From NCBI GenBank assembly GCA_900696515.1, contig CAADGK010000101.1:47173-111172 (forward strand): 64,000 nt of DNA, read 5' to 3'. The DNA comes from an uncultured Nitrosospira sp. (GTDB lineage Bacteria; Nitrospirota; Nitrospiria; Nitrospirales; Nitrospiraceae). Shown here in pieces: positions 1 to 8,763 of the stretch. The notes below the pieces were generated by a model, which worked only from the letters and a program-made list of their open reading frames with translations, did not search any database and was not told the DNA's origin. Numbering within the stretch: the stretch's first letter is position 1; every line of letters begins with the position of its first letter. The translations under genes were made by a program, and so were the position numbers.

Positions 1-2
1 GG

Positions 3-2399
3 TTGGGGCTGGTACGAAGCATCGCCGATATCGAGGATATCGTGGTGAAGGAGGCGGGCGGGACGCCCGTGTATGTACGCAATCTTGGTGAGGTACGTAT
101 CGGCCATGCCATCCGCCACGGCGCCGCCGTGCTTAACGGCGATCAGGAAGTGGTGGCCGGCATTGTTCTCATGCTTCGTGGCTCCAATGCGCGACAAGTC
201 GTCGAAGCCGTCAAGGCCAAGATTGAGGAAGTCCATCGGGCCGGCATCCTCCCCGGGGGGCTGAAACTCATGCCGTTCTACGACCGATCCGAACTGGTCA
301 CGGCGGCCCTCGACACGGTCCGTCAGGCTTTACTAGGAGGGACGATCTTAGTGGCTCTCATCCTCTTCGCCACGATCGGCAACGTTCGAAGCGCACTGAT
401 TGTGACGGTGACCTTAATTCTCACACCGCTGTTGACGTTTCGGATCATGAAGGATCTTGACCTTTCGGCCAACCTCATGTCGCTGGGCGGACTGGCGATC
501 GCCATCGGGATGGTCGTCGACGGGTCAATTGTGGTGGTGGAGAACGTGTATCGCCGCCTTTCCACATCCGACGGCTCGCCCGACTCCCGTTGGGACGTGG
601 TACTACAGGCGTCGAAGGAAGTGGCGCGACCGACCGCGTTTGCGATGCTCATCATTATCGTGGTGTTTTTGCCGCTCGTGACGTTGGAAGGCATCGAAGG
701 CAAGATGTTCGCCCCATTGGGATATACAGTCATCATCGCGTTGGTCGTATCGCTGGTGTTGTGTCTGACCGTATCCCCGGTCCTCTGTGCGCTGGGACTC
801 CGCGGCGGGAACCAACGGGAGATGCCGATCGTCCGGTGGGCGAAGGCGGGGTATGAACCGCTGCTCCGCTGGGCCCTCGCCCATCGTCGACTGGTGCTGA
901 TCAGCGCCCTGTCTTTGCTGGGTGTGACGCTGATGCTGGTGCCGTATCTGGGCAAACAGTTCGTGCCGGTCCTGGATGAAGGGGCGCTGACGCCGCTGAT
1001 CATCCGGTTGCCACGGGTGTCGCTTCCTGAATCCATCGAATTGGAGAAACGCGCCTTGCAGGCCCTGCGGGAATTTCCGGAGGTCCGCCTCGCGGTCGGT
1101 AAGATCGGTCGGTCGGAAATTGGCAATGAACCGCAAGAGGCCAATGAAAGCGATCCGGTTGTTCTACTGCACCCTCGGGACACCTGGACGACCGCCCGGA
1201 CTAAAGCTGACCTGGTCGAGAAGATCCGCCGACGGCTAGCCGAGATCCCCGGCATGTCGTTCATGATGAGCCAGCCCATCCAGCAGCGAGTGGACGAGTT
1301 GATCTCAGGCGTCAGAACGGAGTTCGCCATCAAGTTGTTCGGAGATGATTTGGATGGGTTGAAGGAACGGGCGGACCAGATCGCTGTCGTGATGAGAACG
1401 ATCGAAGGTGTAAAGGATGTGCGTGTGGAGCAGATCGCGGGACAACCGTACCTCACCGTGGATATCGATCGCCACAAAATCGCACGCTACGGCATCAACG
1501 TGGCGGATATTCGCGCCATCATCGAAACCGCGATCGGCGGAAAACCTGCGACGACGGTCTATGAAAATGAGCGCCGATTCGAGCTTATTCTAAGATTTCC
1601 CGAGGAACACCGGAGCACGGTGCGTCAGATCGGCGAGATTTTGGTGAACTCGGCGGTCGGCGCGCCGATTCCGCTCAGTGAGCTGGCGACGGTGGAGATG
1701 CGCGAGGGCCCGGCGCGGATCAGCCGTGAACAGGTGCGCCGACGGATCTTTATCGGCTTCAACGTGGTGGGCCGTGATCCCGGCAGCATCGTTGAAGAAG
1801 GGCAGCGTAAGCTCGCGGAACGTGTTCACTTGCCGTCCGGCTACACCATCACCTGGGGCGGCGCGTTCGAACAGATGGAGCGCGCGATGGCGCACCTCAG
1901 GATCGTCGTGCCGATCACGATCGGGCTGATCGGACTGTTGCTGGCCCTTGCCTTCAACTCCCTACGCTCCGCGTCGTTGATCGTGGCCAATCTCCCGTTC
2001 GCTCTCATCGGCGGTGTGTTCGGCTTGTGGGTGACGGGGCAATATCTGAGTGTGCCGGCTTCGGTGGGATTTATCGCGTTGTTCGGTGTAGCGGTCGAGA
2101 ACGGCATCGTCCTTGTGTCCACCATCAACGGCATGCGGCAAGAGGGATTCAGTACAGAAGACGCGATTCTGAAAGGGTGTCTCCAGCGCTTGCGTCCGGT
2201 CATAATGACGACGCTGACCACACTGCTGGGGTTAGCGCCCCTGGCGCTGGCGGAAGGCATCGGCTCGGAGGTTCAACGGCCGTTGGCGGTTGTCGTGATC
2301 GGCGGTCTGGTGAGTTCGACGCTGCTCACGCTGATCGTGTTGCCTGCCCTCTATCAATGGTTCGAGACGGGCGATCAGTCGGAAAAGGCGCTGCAGTGA
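3..2399 (+). CDS. Heavy-metal efflux RND transporter (CusA/CzcA family), 5'-truncated
   Basis: Inner-membrane RND pump that would export a metal cation (Cu/Ag or Zn/Co/Ni class) with a periplasmic adaptor and a TolC-like channel. The 798 residues visible correspond to roughly the last three quarters of a family protein of about 1,030 residues, so the true start lies left of the window. TM helices cluster at about residues 110-270 and 640-790, separated by the second large periplasmic loop. The TM4 segment reads IGMVVDGSIVVVENV, close to the charged CzcA-type motif with its Asp and Glu. The metal specificity cannot be assigned. Adaptor and outer-membrane partners must be upstream, outside the window. 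Confidence 0.93.
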   Translation: MGLVRSIADIEDIVVKEAGGTPVYVRNLGEVRIGHAIRHGAAVLNGDQEVVAGIVLMLRGSNARQVVEAVKAKIEEVHRAGILPGGLKLMPFYDRSELVTAALDTVRQALLGGTILVALILFATIGNVRSALIVTVTLILTPLLTFRIMKDLDLSANLMSLGGLAIAIGMVVDGSIVVVENVYRRLSTSDGSPDSRWDVVLQASKEVARPTAFAMLIIIVVFLPLVTLEGIEGKMFAPLGYTVIIALVVSLVLCLTVSPVLCALGLRGGNQREMPIVRWAKAGYEPLLRWALAHRRLVLISALSLLGVTLMLVPYLGKQFVPVLDEGALTPLIIRLPRVSLPESIELEKRALQALREFPEVRLAVGKIGRSEIGNEPQEANESDPVVLLHPRDTWTTARTKADLVEKIRRRLAEIPGMSFMMSQPIQQRVDELISGVRTEFAIKLFGDDLDGLKERADQIAVVMRTIEGVKDVRVEQIAGQPYLTVDIDRHKIARYGINVADIRAIIETAIGGKPATTVYENERRFELILRFPEEHRSTVRQIGEILVNSAVGAPIPLSELATVEMREGPARISREQVRRRIFIGFNVVGRDPGSIVEEGQRKLAERVHLPSGYTITWGGAFEQMERAMAHLRIVVPITIGLIGLLLALAFNSLRSASLIVANLPFALIGGVFGLWVTGQYLSVPASVGFIALFGVAVENGIVLVSTINGMRQEGFSTEDAILKGCLQRLRPVIMTTLTTLLGLAPLALAEGIGSEVQRPLAVVVIGGLVSSTLLTLIVLPALYQWFETGDQSEKALQ

Positions 2400-2770
2400 A
2401 TATGGGCGATGCCCTTTCGAGTACGATCTCAGATGCCATATTGCTCGTCGTAATGCACCGTATTGTATATCCGTCTGTTCAATAATTCTTGGTTTTGGTG
2501 AGGGATAGCTGACATGAGAGAGGTGCAAGTCTTGTTGCTGATAGTCCGAGCCTGAGCCGAAAGTTCCAGACGGTGAACTGCCAGGGTGCTGATGCTGCCG
2601 GCGGCAGTGACTGTCGCTCTCTCGTGGTAGACCTAGACACTTGGTTATGGTTCCAATGGAAACAGTGGCGGGGAATAAAACGCCGTCTTTCTGGGAGCGC
2701 ACAAGTCTAGGTTGTCGGGGAGTGAATTTATCACGGAATATTATCTATATCCGTATCATGAAGGAGACGA
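2400..2770. other. Intergenic, no gene seen
   Basis: About 370 bases between the RND gene and the DUF1269 gene. No frame looks coding. The 3' edge holds an AAGGAG ribosome-binding site at 2761-2766 for the next gene. I see no clear terminator or tRNA. Confidence 0.6.
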
Positions 2771-3325
2771 ATGATGAGTGAACTGGTGTGTATCGCATTT
2801 AAGGATTCCAGCACAGCTGATCGAGTCTTGAACGAACTGCGTGCGATGGAAAAAGACTATGTGCTTGACTTGGAAGATGCAGTGATCGTCGTTCGTGATA
2901 TGGATGGGAAGGTCCATCTTAAACAGTGTGTCGATGTGTTTGGTGGTGCAACGACACAAGGCGTGGCCCTGGGCATGTTGTGGGGCGGACTCATGGGCCT
3001 GCTGTTTCTCAATCCCCTGGCGGGCCTTTTCGGCAGTCTCGCTGGGGGAGCTGGTGCCGGAGCGTTCACTACGACGGCAAGCGAGTACGGACTCTTGAAC
3101 GACTATGGGATTCCCGATAAGTTCATCAAGGACTTGGGGGGCACCCTCACGCGAGGCACCTCGGCCATTTTCTTGCTGATCCGGAGTGCTGATCACGACA
3201 AGCTACTAGCCAGCTTCTCACGATACGAAGGAACCATCCTCACGACATCGCTGACCGCAGCGCAGGAAGAGAAGCTGCGGGTTGCACTGGCTCAGGAACA
3301 GAAACACACGAGAGGGAGGGCGTAA
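2771..3325 (+). CDS. DUF1269 family membrane-associated protein
   Basis: A 184-residue protein with the DUF1269 layout: an N-terminal alpha/beta part beginning MSELVCIAFKDSSTADRVL, a Gly/Ala/Leu-rich hydrophobic hairpin at about residues 65-100 (LGMLWGGLMGLLF and GLFGSLAGGAGAGAF), then a C-terminal part with RGTSAIFLLIRSADHDKLL. The function of the family is unknown; members are common beside stress and transport genes. The start at 2771 (ATGATG) follows AAGGAG by 4 bases; the second ATG at 2774 is equally possible. The 3' end of this gene was copied downstream as a relic near 4.9-5.0 kb. Confidence 0.85.
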   Translation: MMSELVCIAFKDSSTADRVLNELRAMEKDYVLDLEDAVIVVRDMDGKVHLKQCVDVFGGATTQGVALGMLWGGLMGLLFLNPLAGLFGSLAGGAGAGAFTTTASEYGLLNDYGIPDKFIKDLGGTLTRGTSAIFLLIRSADHDKLLASFSRYEGTILTTSLTAAQEEKLRVALAQEQKHTRGRA

Positions 3326-3714
3326 TAGTACCTTCCGCAAACAGGTTCGCGCGATGATCGTGTATGGGGCGACAGCCGTGATGCCGATAGCGTGTATGTT
3401 ATACGGTACGTTCATTAGTATGAATCCGATGAACTGAAGGGCATCATCTTCTTGATATTGCTTAACGGGTGCGGCTTGCCTGGTGGTGCTCTGCAGTTCC
3501 GTGGTGACACACATGCTCGGGGTTTCGGGTACACTCCTTGCTCTGCTGGATTCGGATCTGCTCACCAAATCAGAGCTGGACTCCGAGGATTTTCCCACTC
3601 TGAGCCGGAACGACCTCTGTTGTTCCACTCGTTCCCTAAGGTTCGTCTTGTGCTCCATCTTCCGGTGCTAGCCGCGTCGGTGTTTGATCCCCCCGCTGCC
3701 TAGTCAGATCCCGA
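3211..3714 (+). repeat. Duplicated block, copy 1 (DUF1269 tail to small membrane ORF)
   Basis: Covers the 3' end of the DUF1269 gene and the decayed small ORF after it. It matches 4895-5402, most clearly in the stretch CTTCTCACGATACGA and in the shared final bases CCCCCGCTGCCTAGTCAGATC. The two copies are direct repeats that enclose the mechanosensitive channel gene. Confidence 0.7.
3450..3703 (+). pseudogene. Decayed copy of small hydrophobic protein (see 5091-5390)
   Basis: Reading from about 3460 gives a hydrophobic stretch ending in VVTHMLGV and a DSDLLTKSELDSEDFPTLS segment that parallels VVTQMLGV and DSDLLEKSAPVSEDLSSLS of the intact copy. Near 3595 the similarity jumps to another frame, which then gives RLVLHLPVLAASVFDPPAA against RLVLQLPVLATSVFRPPAA. 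This points to a frameshift in copy 1. No convincing start codon with a ribosome-binding site is visible. The protein family is unknown to me. Confidence 0.6.
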
Positions 3715-3811
3715 TTGGCTATTGGGAGGGCCGCTGTATTCGGCAAGCCCATGTCCGATAGGGGAGAAGGGCAGTGTTCCGCGAATATCCATGAAATAAG
3801 GAGGAGATGTG

Positions 3812-4699
3812 ATGAAAGAACTGTGGTTGACTCAACTCATGGAACAATTAGCCGAGTGGGCGACGCACTCAGGAATCCGTGTGTTGATCGTCGGCCTGGC
3901 CATGATGGTCCTGCTGACGATGACAAGACAGGTGGTCAAGCGTCTGAGACGTCTATACGAAGGCACCTTGCCCGGTCCGGCACAGCGCAAGCGGGCCAAT
4001 ACGCTCACGCAGGTCATACGCGATGTCGCCCGCGTTCTCATTCTTGCCGTCGGCACGATGATGGTCCTGTCCGAGGTCGGCATCGATCTCAAACCGCTGC
4101 TGGCTGCCGCCGGCCTAGGCGGATTGGCGATCGGCTTCGGCGCGCAGAGTTTGGTGAAGGATGTCATCTCAGGATTCTTTATCCTGCTGGAAGATTCCAT
4201 CGCCGTGGGCGACGTCGTCGAGATCGCTGGTGTGAGCGGTGTTGTCGAAGAGGTGAAGCTGCGCGCCATCACGCTGCGTGATGTGTCCGGCAGTGTGCAC
4301 ATTGTGCCGAATGGGATCGTGGACCGTGTCAAGAACATGACGAAAGGCTACTCCTATTACGTGTTCGACATCGGCGTTGCGTATCGGGAAGACGTGGATC
4401 ACGTGATGGCGGTGTTGGTTGAAATCGCGGCGGAACTCCGAGCCGATCCTGTGTATGCTGCGGACATTCTGGATCCGCTGGAGATGCTCGGCGTCGATCG
4501 CTTTGACGATTCCGCCGTGATCATCCGATGCCGTCTCAAGACGGTGCCTACCCAACAATGGCGGATCGGACGCGAGATGAATCGGCGGATCAAGAAGACA
4601 TTCGACGCGAAGGGAATCGAGATCCCGTTTCCCCATCGGACACTATACTGGGGACAACCGGGGCAAGTACCGGGAGCATTCGCTCAAACCGGTGCCTAG
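3812..4699 (+). CDS. MscS-family mechanosensitive ion channel
   Basis: Small-conductance mechanosensitive channel that would open under membrane tension and release osmolytes from the cytoplasm. About 295 residues, close to the 286 of E. coli MscS. Helices lie near residues 22-42 and 70-90, followed by the pore-lining segment LLAAAGLGGLAIGFGAQSLV at about 92-111 and the beta domain with FGAQSLVKDVISGFFILLED and GVVEEVKLRAITLRD. The ATG at 3812 lies 5 bases after AAGGAGGAG; a GTG at 3809 is too close to that site. It sits between the two copies of a duplicated block, so it may have been captured or bracketed by that duplication. Confidence 0.92.
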   Translation: MKELWLTQLMEQLAEWATHSGIRVLIVGLAMMVLLTMTRQVVKRLRRLYEGTLPGPAQRKRANTLTQVIRDVARVLILAVGTMMVLSEVGIDLKPLLAAAGLGGLAIGFGAQSLVKDVISGFFILLEDSIAVGDVVEIAGVSGVVEEVKLRAITLRDVSGSVHIVPNGIVDRVKNMTKGYSYYVFDIGVAYREDVDHVMAVLVEIAAELRADPVYAADILDPLEMLGVDRFDDSAVIIRCRLKTVPTQQWRIGREMNRRIKKTFDAKGIEIPFPHRTLYWGQPGQVPGAFAQTGA

Positions 4700-4894
4700 C
4701 CATGCGCCCCGCTCATTACAGTTGAAGGTTCCGTTTAGCGTGACGTGCTTATGGAACGCGTTATGTACAAGCAGCAGAACCGGTTACGCAGAAAAGAGCA
4801 GGGCGACTGATCGATCGATTTGTCGCGGGAGCCATTGCCTTTATGATGGCTTGGGCATGGGCCAGATTCAATCGCCATTGCTCATTCAGGCACT

Positions 4895-5038
4895 CATCCG
4901 GTCGGCTTCTCACGATACGACGGAACCATTCTCACGACCTTGCTACCACGGAACAGAAAGAGAAGCTTCTGGCTGTGCCGGAGCACAAACACAAAGAGCA
5001 GCGAGGCGGGACATTGCATACAGGGGAAACCCGTCTGT
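4895..5038 (+). pseudogene. Relic of DUF1269 gene 3' end
   Basis: The sequence reads FSRYDGTILTTLL in one frame and then TTEQKEKLLAVPEHKHKEQ in another. These parallel FSRYEGTILTTSL and AAQEEKLRVALAQEQKH at the C-terminus of the DUF1269 protein at 2771-3325. The N-terminal two thirds are missing and there is a frameshift near 4940. It is a broken second copy and is not expected to make a protein. Confidence 0.7.
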
Positions 5039-5090
5039 AAATAATGGCTGCAAACATGTCAGCATGGTTCGTATTTGATAAACTAATCTC

Positions 5091-5390
5091 ATGCGTCTGA
5101 TAAACCGAATGGCATTACGCTCTTCACGTTGCGCAAGGGGTTTGGCGTGCTTCGTCGTGCTCCTCTGTGTCTGCGTGGTGACGCAGATGCTCGGAGTTCC
5201 GATCACGCTCATTGGTGTGATGGATTCAGATCTGCTCGAGAAATCGGCACCGGTTTCCGAAGACCTTTCTTCCCTCTCACCCTCACTTGAACCGGAGAGG
5301 CCTAGCCTCCTTCACTTCTTCAGTGAGTCACGTCTTGTGCTGCAACTCCCAGTATTGGCCACGTCGGTGTTCCGCCCCCCCGCTGCCTAG
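5091..5390 (+). CDS. Small hydrophobic protein of unknown function
   Basis: A 99-residue ORF with one strong hydrophobic segment near residues 17-44 (ACFVVLLCVCVVTQMLGV and following), preceded by a basic N-terminus, which looks like a signal anchor. The remainder is Ser/Pro/Leu-rich and ends SVFRPPAA. No family is recognised. There is no good ribosome-binding site before ATG 5091 or the alternative ATG 5109. The main support for coding is the paralogous, frameshifted copy at 3450-3703, where amino-acid similarity outlasts the surrounding bases. It could instead be a conserved non-coding repeat. Confidence 0.4.
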   Translation: MRLINRMALRSSRCARGLACFVVLLCVCVVTQMLGVPITLIGVMDSDLLEKSAPVSEDLSSLSPSLEPERPSLLHFFSESRLVLQLPVLATSVFRPPAA

Positions 5391-5585
5391 TCAGATCTCG
5401 TCGGCATCATACTATCAGCAGTTAGTTGCCTGGTGGCCTGAGTGCCTGTGGACAGTCGCGTCATGCCGAGTTGGTGCGTGTCCTGAATCTTCGAGTCTCT
5501 GAAGGACCGTCCGGCCGTTCGTAGGAAGAGGAACGGCTTTGGGTTCTTGAGCGCATATTCTTGGGACAGAGAGGAGGGGAGTGTG

Positions 5586-6191
5586 ATGTGCATTCGAATG
5601 GTACGCCATGTCTGGTTCACGTTGATGGTTCTTCCCCTTGTCGGTTTGGCGCTTGGTTGTACGACGACGCTGGTGCCTGGATCACCCGCAGCCATCACAC
5701 GTCTCGAAACGGATGACGAACAAGGGTGGTTGCTGGGGGACGTTCATCTGGCTCATCAGGAGGCGGAGCGTTCAGCAGGCAGGAGGGGAACGATCGGTAT
5801 GAAATGGTGGCTGGAAGAGGAAACCGCTGGCACACGATTGCAGATTGCCCGTCTTCCGTCTGACGGCCCGTTCGCGGTGAAACTCCAGGCCGGCTCGTAT
5901 CGTGTCACGCGCATTGGCTTCGATAATACACGGGGAGGCTGGCAGACGGAATGGCCGACCGCATTTCACCTTCAGTCGCGAGAATGCACCTCCCTGGGGA
6001 CCTGGGCGCTTCAGATGCAAACAGGAACGTACCGTGGATGGGTCACCCGTGAGGTGGCTCATGATCACGGTCGTACCCAGGATGAGTCGGGAAGGAGACT
6101 TGAAATCCGGCGGTATCCGACACTCATTGCGCCACTGGACTTGTCCGTTTGGAACTCGATCGAATTGCACACCCCTGTGAGGGTGTTCTAG
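5586..6191 (+). CDS. Hypothetical lipoprotein
   Basis: Predicted lipoprotein of about 201 residues. From ATG 5586 (after GAGGAGGGGA) the N-terminus is basic, then has a hydrophobic stretch ending in the lipobox LALGC, so the Cys would be lipidated. The mature part contains WLLGDVHLAHQEAE, MKWWLEEE and a likely beta-rich region with QAGSYRVTRIGFDNTRGGW, reminiscent of small envelope proteins with an Ig-like fold, but no family is certain. The next gene starts one base after its stop, so the two are almost certainly co-transcribed and may act together at the envelope. Confidence 0.7.
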   Translation: MCIRMVRHVWFTLMVLPLVGLALGCTTTLVPGSPAAITRLETDDEQGWLLGDVHLAHQEAERSAGRRGTIGMKWWLEEETAGTRLQIARLPSDGPFAVKLQAGSYRVTRIGFDNTRGGWQTEWPTAFHLQSRECTSLGTWALQMQTGTYRGWVTREVAHDHGRTQDESGRRLEIRRYPTLIAPLDLSVWNSIELHTPVRVF

Positions 6192-6192
6192 C

Positions 6193-7137
6193 ATGGCAGT
6201 TCGTCATCTGGTGAGCGTGACTCTGATGGCGTTGTTTCCCTGCGCGGTGGAAGCCGTTGATATCGGTCCACTGGCGCCATCGCGTTATTCCAGCGAGGCG
6301 ATGATGCCGTACGCGCACAACACGGTGTTCTCACATATGCAGGATCCGGTCGTTCCTCTGCTGCGCGCGGAGTCTACGACGGGGGCGCCTCCTAACGGCA
6401 GGACGATCGAACGAGTATCGGGCGAAGTGGGAGGCCCACGGATCCCCGAGCCGATGGTCTTCGATTTGATCCGCCCGTTGGGTGGGAAGCGTGGCGAGGC
6501 GGAGATCAACGTACTGAGCAGAATTCCTCTTGGGAGAAAGGCCAGGACAGTTGATGAAGCGACCGATCCGTTGGGTCTTGTCCGGCGCAGCGCGGACAGG
6601 CAGGGGATCGAGTGGGCGCCGGAGATTGAGTATGATCTGTGGGACGGCGTCGGCATCGAATTCGAATTGCCGATTGAAAACGGGCGTATCGAGGCGTACA
6701 AAGGCGCCGGGCAAGCGACCTTCGGCACGGCTTTGGATCACCGGTTCATCCATGGGGCCCAAGTCATCGCCCAGTATGAGCCGCAGCCGAAGCTGTGGAC
6801 GACCACGTTTCTCTATCTGGCTGGTGTCCGGTTCAATGAAACCTGGAGCGTCTTTGGGATGTTTGGGCCACGGACTGAATTGGGAGGCCGTGTCACAGAC
6901 CGCCGAACTGAGTGGCTCAGCAATGTAACGTTGTTTGCGGATGTGACGAACCGACTCGTCGCGGGTATTGAAACTAATGTGGGGCAAGTCATCGATGGCC
7001 ATACGTCCTTGTTGGTCATGCCGCAAGTGCATTACGAGGTGAGTAAGCATTGGATGATTCAGGGGGGCGCCGGCACGCAGATTACCAAGGGCCTAACGCT
7101 CCCGGAAATCGGATTTCGACTCATTCGTGAGTTCTAA
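6193..7137 (+). CDS. Secreted or outer-membrane hypothetical protein
   Basis: A 314-residue protein with a signal peptide (MAVRHLVSVTLMALFPCAVEA then VDIGPL). The body has alternating polar/hydrophobic stretches typical of outer-membrane strands: WAPEIEYDLWDGVGIEFELP, TTFLYLAGVRFNETWSVFGMF and HWMIQGGAGTQI, ending in IGFRLIREF with a C-terminal Phe as in beta-barrel proteins. It is translationally coupled to the lipoprotein at 5586-6191. No substrate can be assigned. It resembles the uncharacterised barrel proteins often found near efflux genes, but that is only an inference from sequence texture. Confidence 0.72.
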   Translation: MAVRHLVSVTLMALFPCAVEAVDIGPLAPSRYSSEAMMPYAHNTVFSHMQDPVVPLLRAESTTGAPPNGRTIERVSGEVGGPRIPEPMVFDLIRPLGGKRGEAEINVLSRIPLGRKARTVDEATDPLGLVRRSADRQGIEWAPEIEYDLWDGVGIEFELPIENGRIEAYKGAGQATFGTALDHRFIHGAQVIAQYEPQPKLWTTTFLYLAGVRFNETWSVFGMFGPRTELGGRVTDRRTEWLSNVTLFADVTNRLVAGIETNVGQVIDGHTSLLVMPQVHYEVSKHWMIQGGAGTQITKGLTLPEIGFRLIREF

Positions 7138-7151
7138 TTAGGATGTATCGT

Positions 7152-7175
7152 CTCCATGCCCATACGGGCACGGAG
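7152..7175 (+). terminator. Hairpin after envelope pair, possible terminator
   Basis: CTCC-a-TGCCC atac GGGCA-c-GGAG forms a 9-bp stem with one mismatch and a 4-base loop, 14 bases after the stop of the preceding gene. No U-run follows, so it may only be a 3'-end stabilising hairpin. Confidence 0.35.
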
Positions 7176-7301
7176 CTGGCGATCAAAAACGCGATGACGA
7201 TGATCGAGGAGACGCATGGAATACTGTGCTGACCTATTCATCTGATTGGCGATTCTCAGAGATGATTGAGCGCTTTGATCACCAAAGGAGCGTGACAGCG
7301 C

Positions 7302-8321
7302 TTACAGAAACAGGTACAGCGCAGCCACCACCCCGAAAAATTCGGAGCTGTTCTTCCCTCTGAGACTGAACCAGGGACCGGCAATCATGCCGACGTGTTG
7401 TGTGAAGTGGTATTCTACGGCCGGTGCGATGGCGAGAAGATTGCTGTAGCCCTTCCCTATGATCGCTGGATCACCCTGTACACCGCCACCCGCTGTTCCG
7501 GAAAAGTTCGTCGCATTGATGGTCTGGAATCCGATATCGAGCGCGAGCACCACGTGCCGGGTGAGCGTATACTCTCCTGCGATGATGAACGTGGTTACGG
7601 ATCCCGGCTCAACACGACCTGCGGTGTCGAATCCTCCACCGTAAGCATTGAATCCACGCACCCTGACAGGCGAGTAGAAGCCATAGGAGGCATTCAGGCG
7701 GTATCTGAACACATGATCTCCTCCCAACCGTAGTACGTTCTGTACGGCCACGCCGAGGGTTGTGCCAAACGAGCCACCTCCAATCCCGCCCAGATCCACC
7801 GTGGAAGGCCCGAGGTCGTTATAGCGACCGGTCGGAAAGACTTCCTGAACCCAGAGGAGCACATAGGGAAGCCATGAATCGGCATCGCCTCGGAGCACTT
7901 GGACCCCCAGTTGGATCGGCAAGTCGCCGAACCCGGAGATAGAATCGCGTGAGGAAGAGTTCTCCAGCCACTGCGGCGCAATCCCGGTATCGATGCGGTT
8001 CGTGAGGCCGTAGATGAAGAAGGTTTGTTGAATGATCGTGCGAGACACGGTGGCCGAGTGCAGGCGCCAATTGTCGTTATACAATCCGCCATAGCGTGTA
8101 TAAAAGAAGAACGGCTGCACGACCAGATGCCCCGGATCGAGTGTGCGGCCGCGCATCGACAACAGTGTTCCCGTGAACCAGGGGTCGGACGATGGGTGCG
8201 CATCGGCCTCAGAGTTCCCGCACCAGCCCAATTCTGCAAGGCAGACACAGATGAGAAGCAGGCCGAGAACGATTGCGAGTCGCTTCCCAGCTAGACACGT
8301 CTGGTCAAGATAATCGATCAT
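7302..8321 (-). CDS. Predicted outer-membrane beta-barrel protein (phenol-pathway 'transporter' type)
   Basis: About 339 residues from ATG 8321, chosen because it places the signal peptide (KRLAIVLGLLLICVCLAELGWC) at the N-terminus; an upstream in-frame extension of 54 residues looks non-coding. The mature part begins with a LDPGHLVVQPFFFYTRYGG-type strand and continues with repeated beta-strand patterns (LTNRIDTGIAPQW, YVLLWVQEVFPTGRYNDLG, FRYRLNASYGF), ending in an aromatic-rich strand (FFGVVAALYLFL). This layout fits barrel proteins annotated as transporters of the meta-pathway phenol degradation type. Substrate unknown. It is divergent from the TolC gene at 8764. Confidence 0.68.
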   Translation of the reverse strand: MIDYLDQTCLAGKRLAIVLGLLLICVCLAELGWCGNSEADAHPSSDPWFTGTLLSMRGRTLDPGHLVVQPFFFYTRYGGLYNDNWRLHSATVSRTIIQQTFFIYGLTNRIDTGIAPQWLENSSSRDSISGFGDLPIQLGVQVLRGDADSWLPYVLLWVQEVFPTGRYNDLGPSTVDLGGIGGGSFGTTLGVAVQNVLRLGGDHVFRYRLNASYGFYSPVRVRGFNAYGGGFDTAGRVEPGSVTTFIIAGEYTLTRHVVLALDIGFQTINATNFSGTAGGGVQGDPAIIGKGYSNLLAIAPAVEYHFTQHVGMIAGPWFSLRGKNSSEFFGVVAALYLFL

Positions 8322-8763
8322 GGCAGCGACGTGATGGCCTCTCACCGGACGGCCACTTTCGACACAAGATGACCACTGCACTGAGAGGTAGGACATCAAG
8401 GCCCTCTCCATAGGCATCCTTGTAGCACAGCGATAGCCCATATTCACGCGGAGTGGATCGAGGAATGCGATGCATTGCTCCACCGGTTGATTCAGTGCTC
8501 ACACTCCCGAACAATACGAAGCAAGATGACTCTCTGAGATAAGAGTGGTTGATGCCGAAGGTCGGGGGGTCCATAAGAAAGGTAGCCATGACCTGCCTCG
8601 CACAGTGTCTCTTGTGGGCATGCGGGTGGATATGGTTAATAGTACGATCTGCTCGGTCAATGATGACCGTTGGAACAATGAGCCCATTCATCGGGTATGA
8701 TCCGTGCGATGACGGCGTCAGAGACACTCGTGCCGTGAGGTTTTTGACGGAAAGGAGCGTTCC

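Larger units (their letters stand above)
4895..5402 (+). repeat. Duplicated block, copy 2
   Basis: Direct repeat of 3211-3714: the decayed DUF1269 tail followed at a similar distance by the intact small hydrophobic ORF. The match ends at CCCCCGCTGCCTAGTCAGATC in both copies. Confidence 0.7.

Noticed and set aside
2505..2700. Group II intron-like wording (GAGGTGCAAGTC)
   Set aside because: A short resemblance only; no reverse transcriptase, no domain V hairpin that I could fold, and no intron ends.
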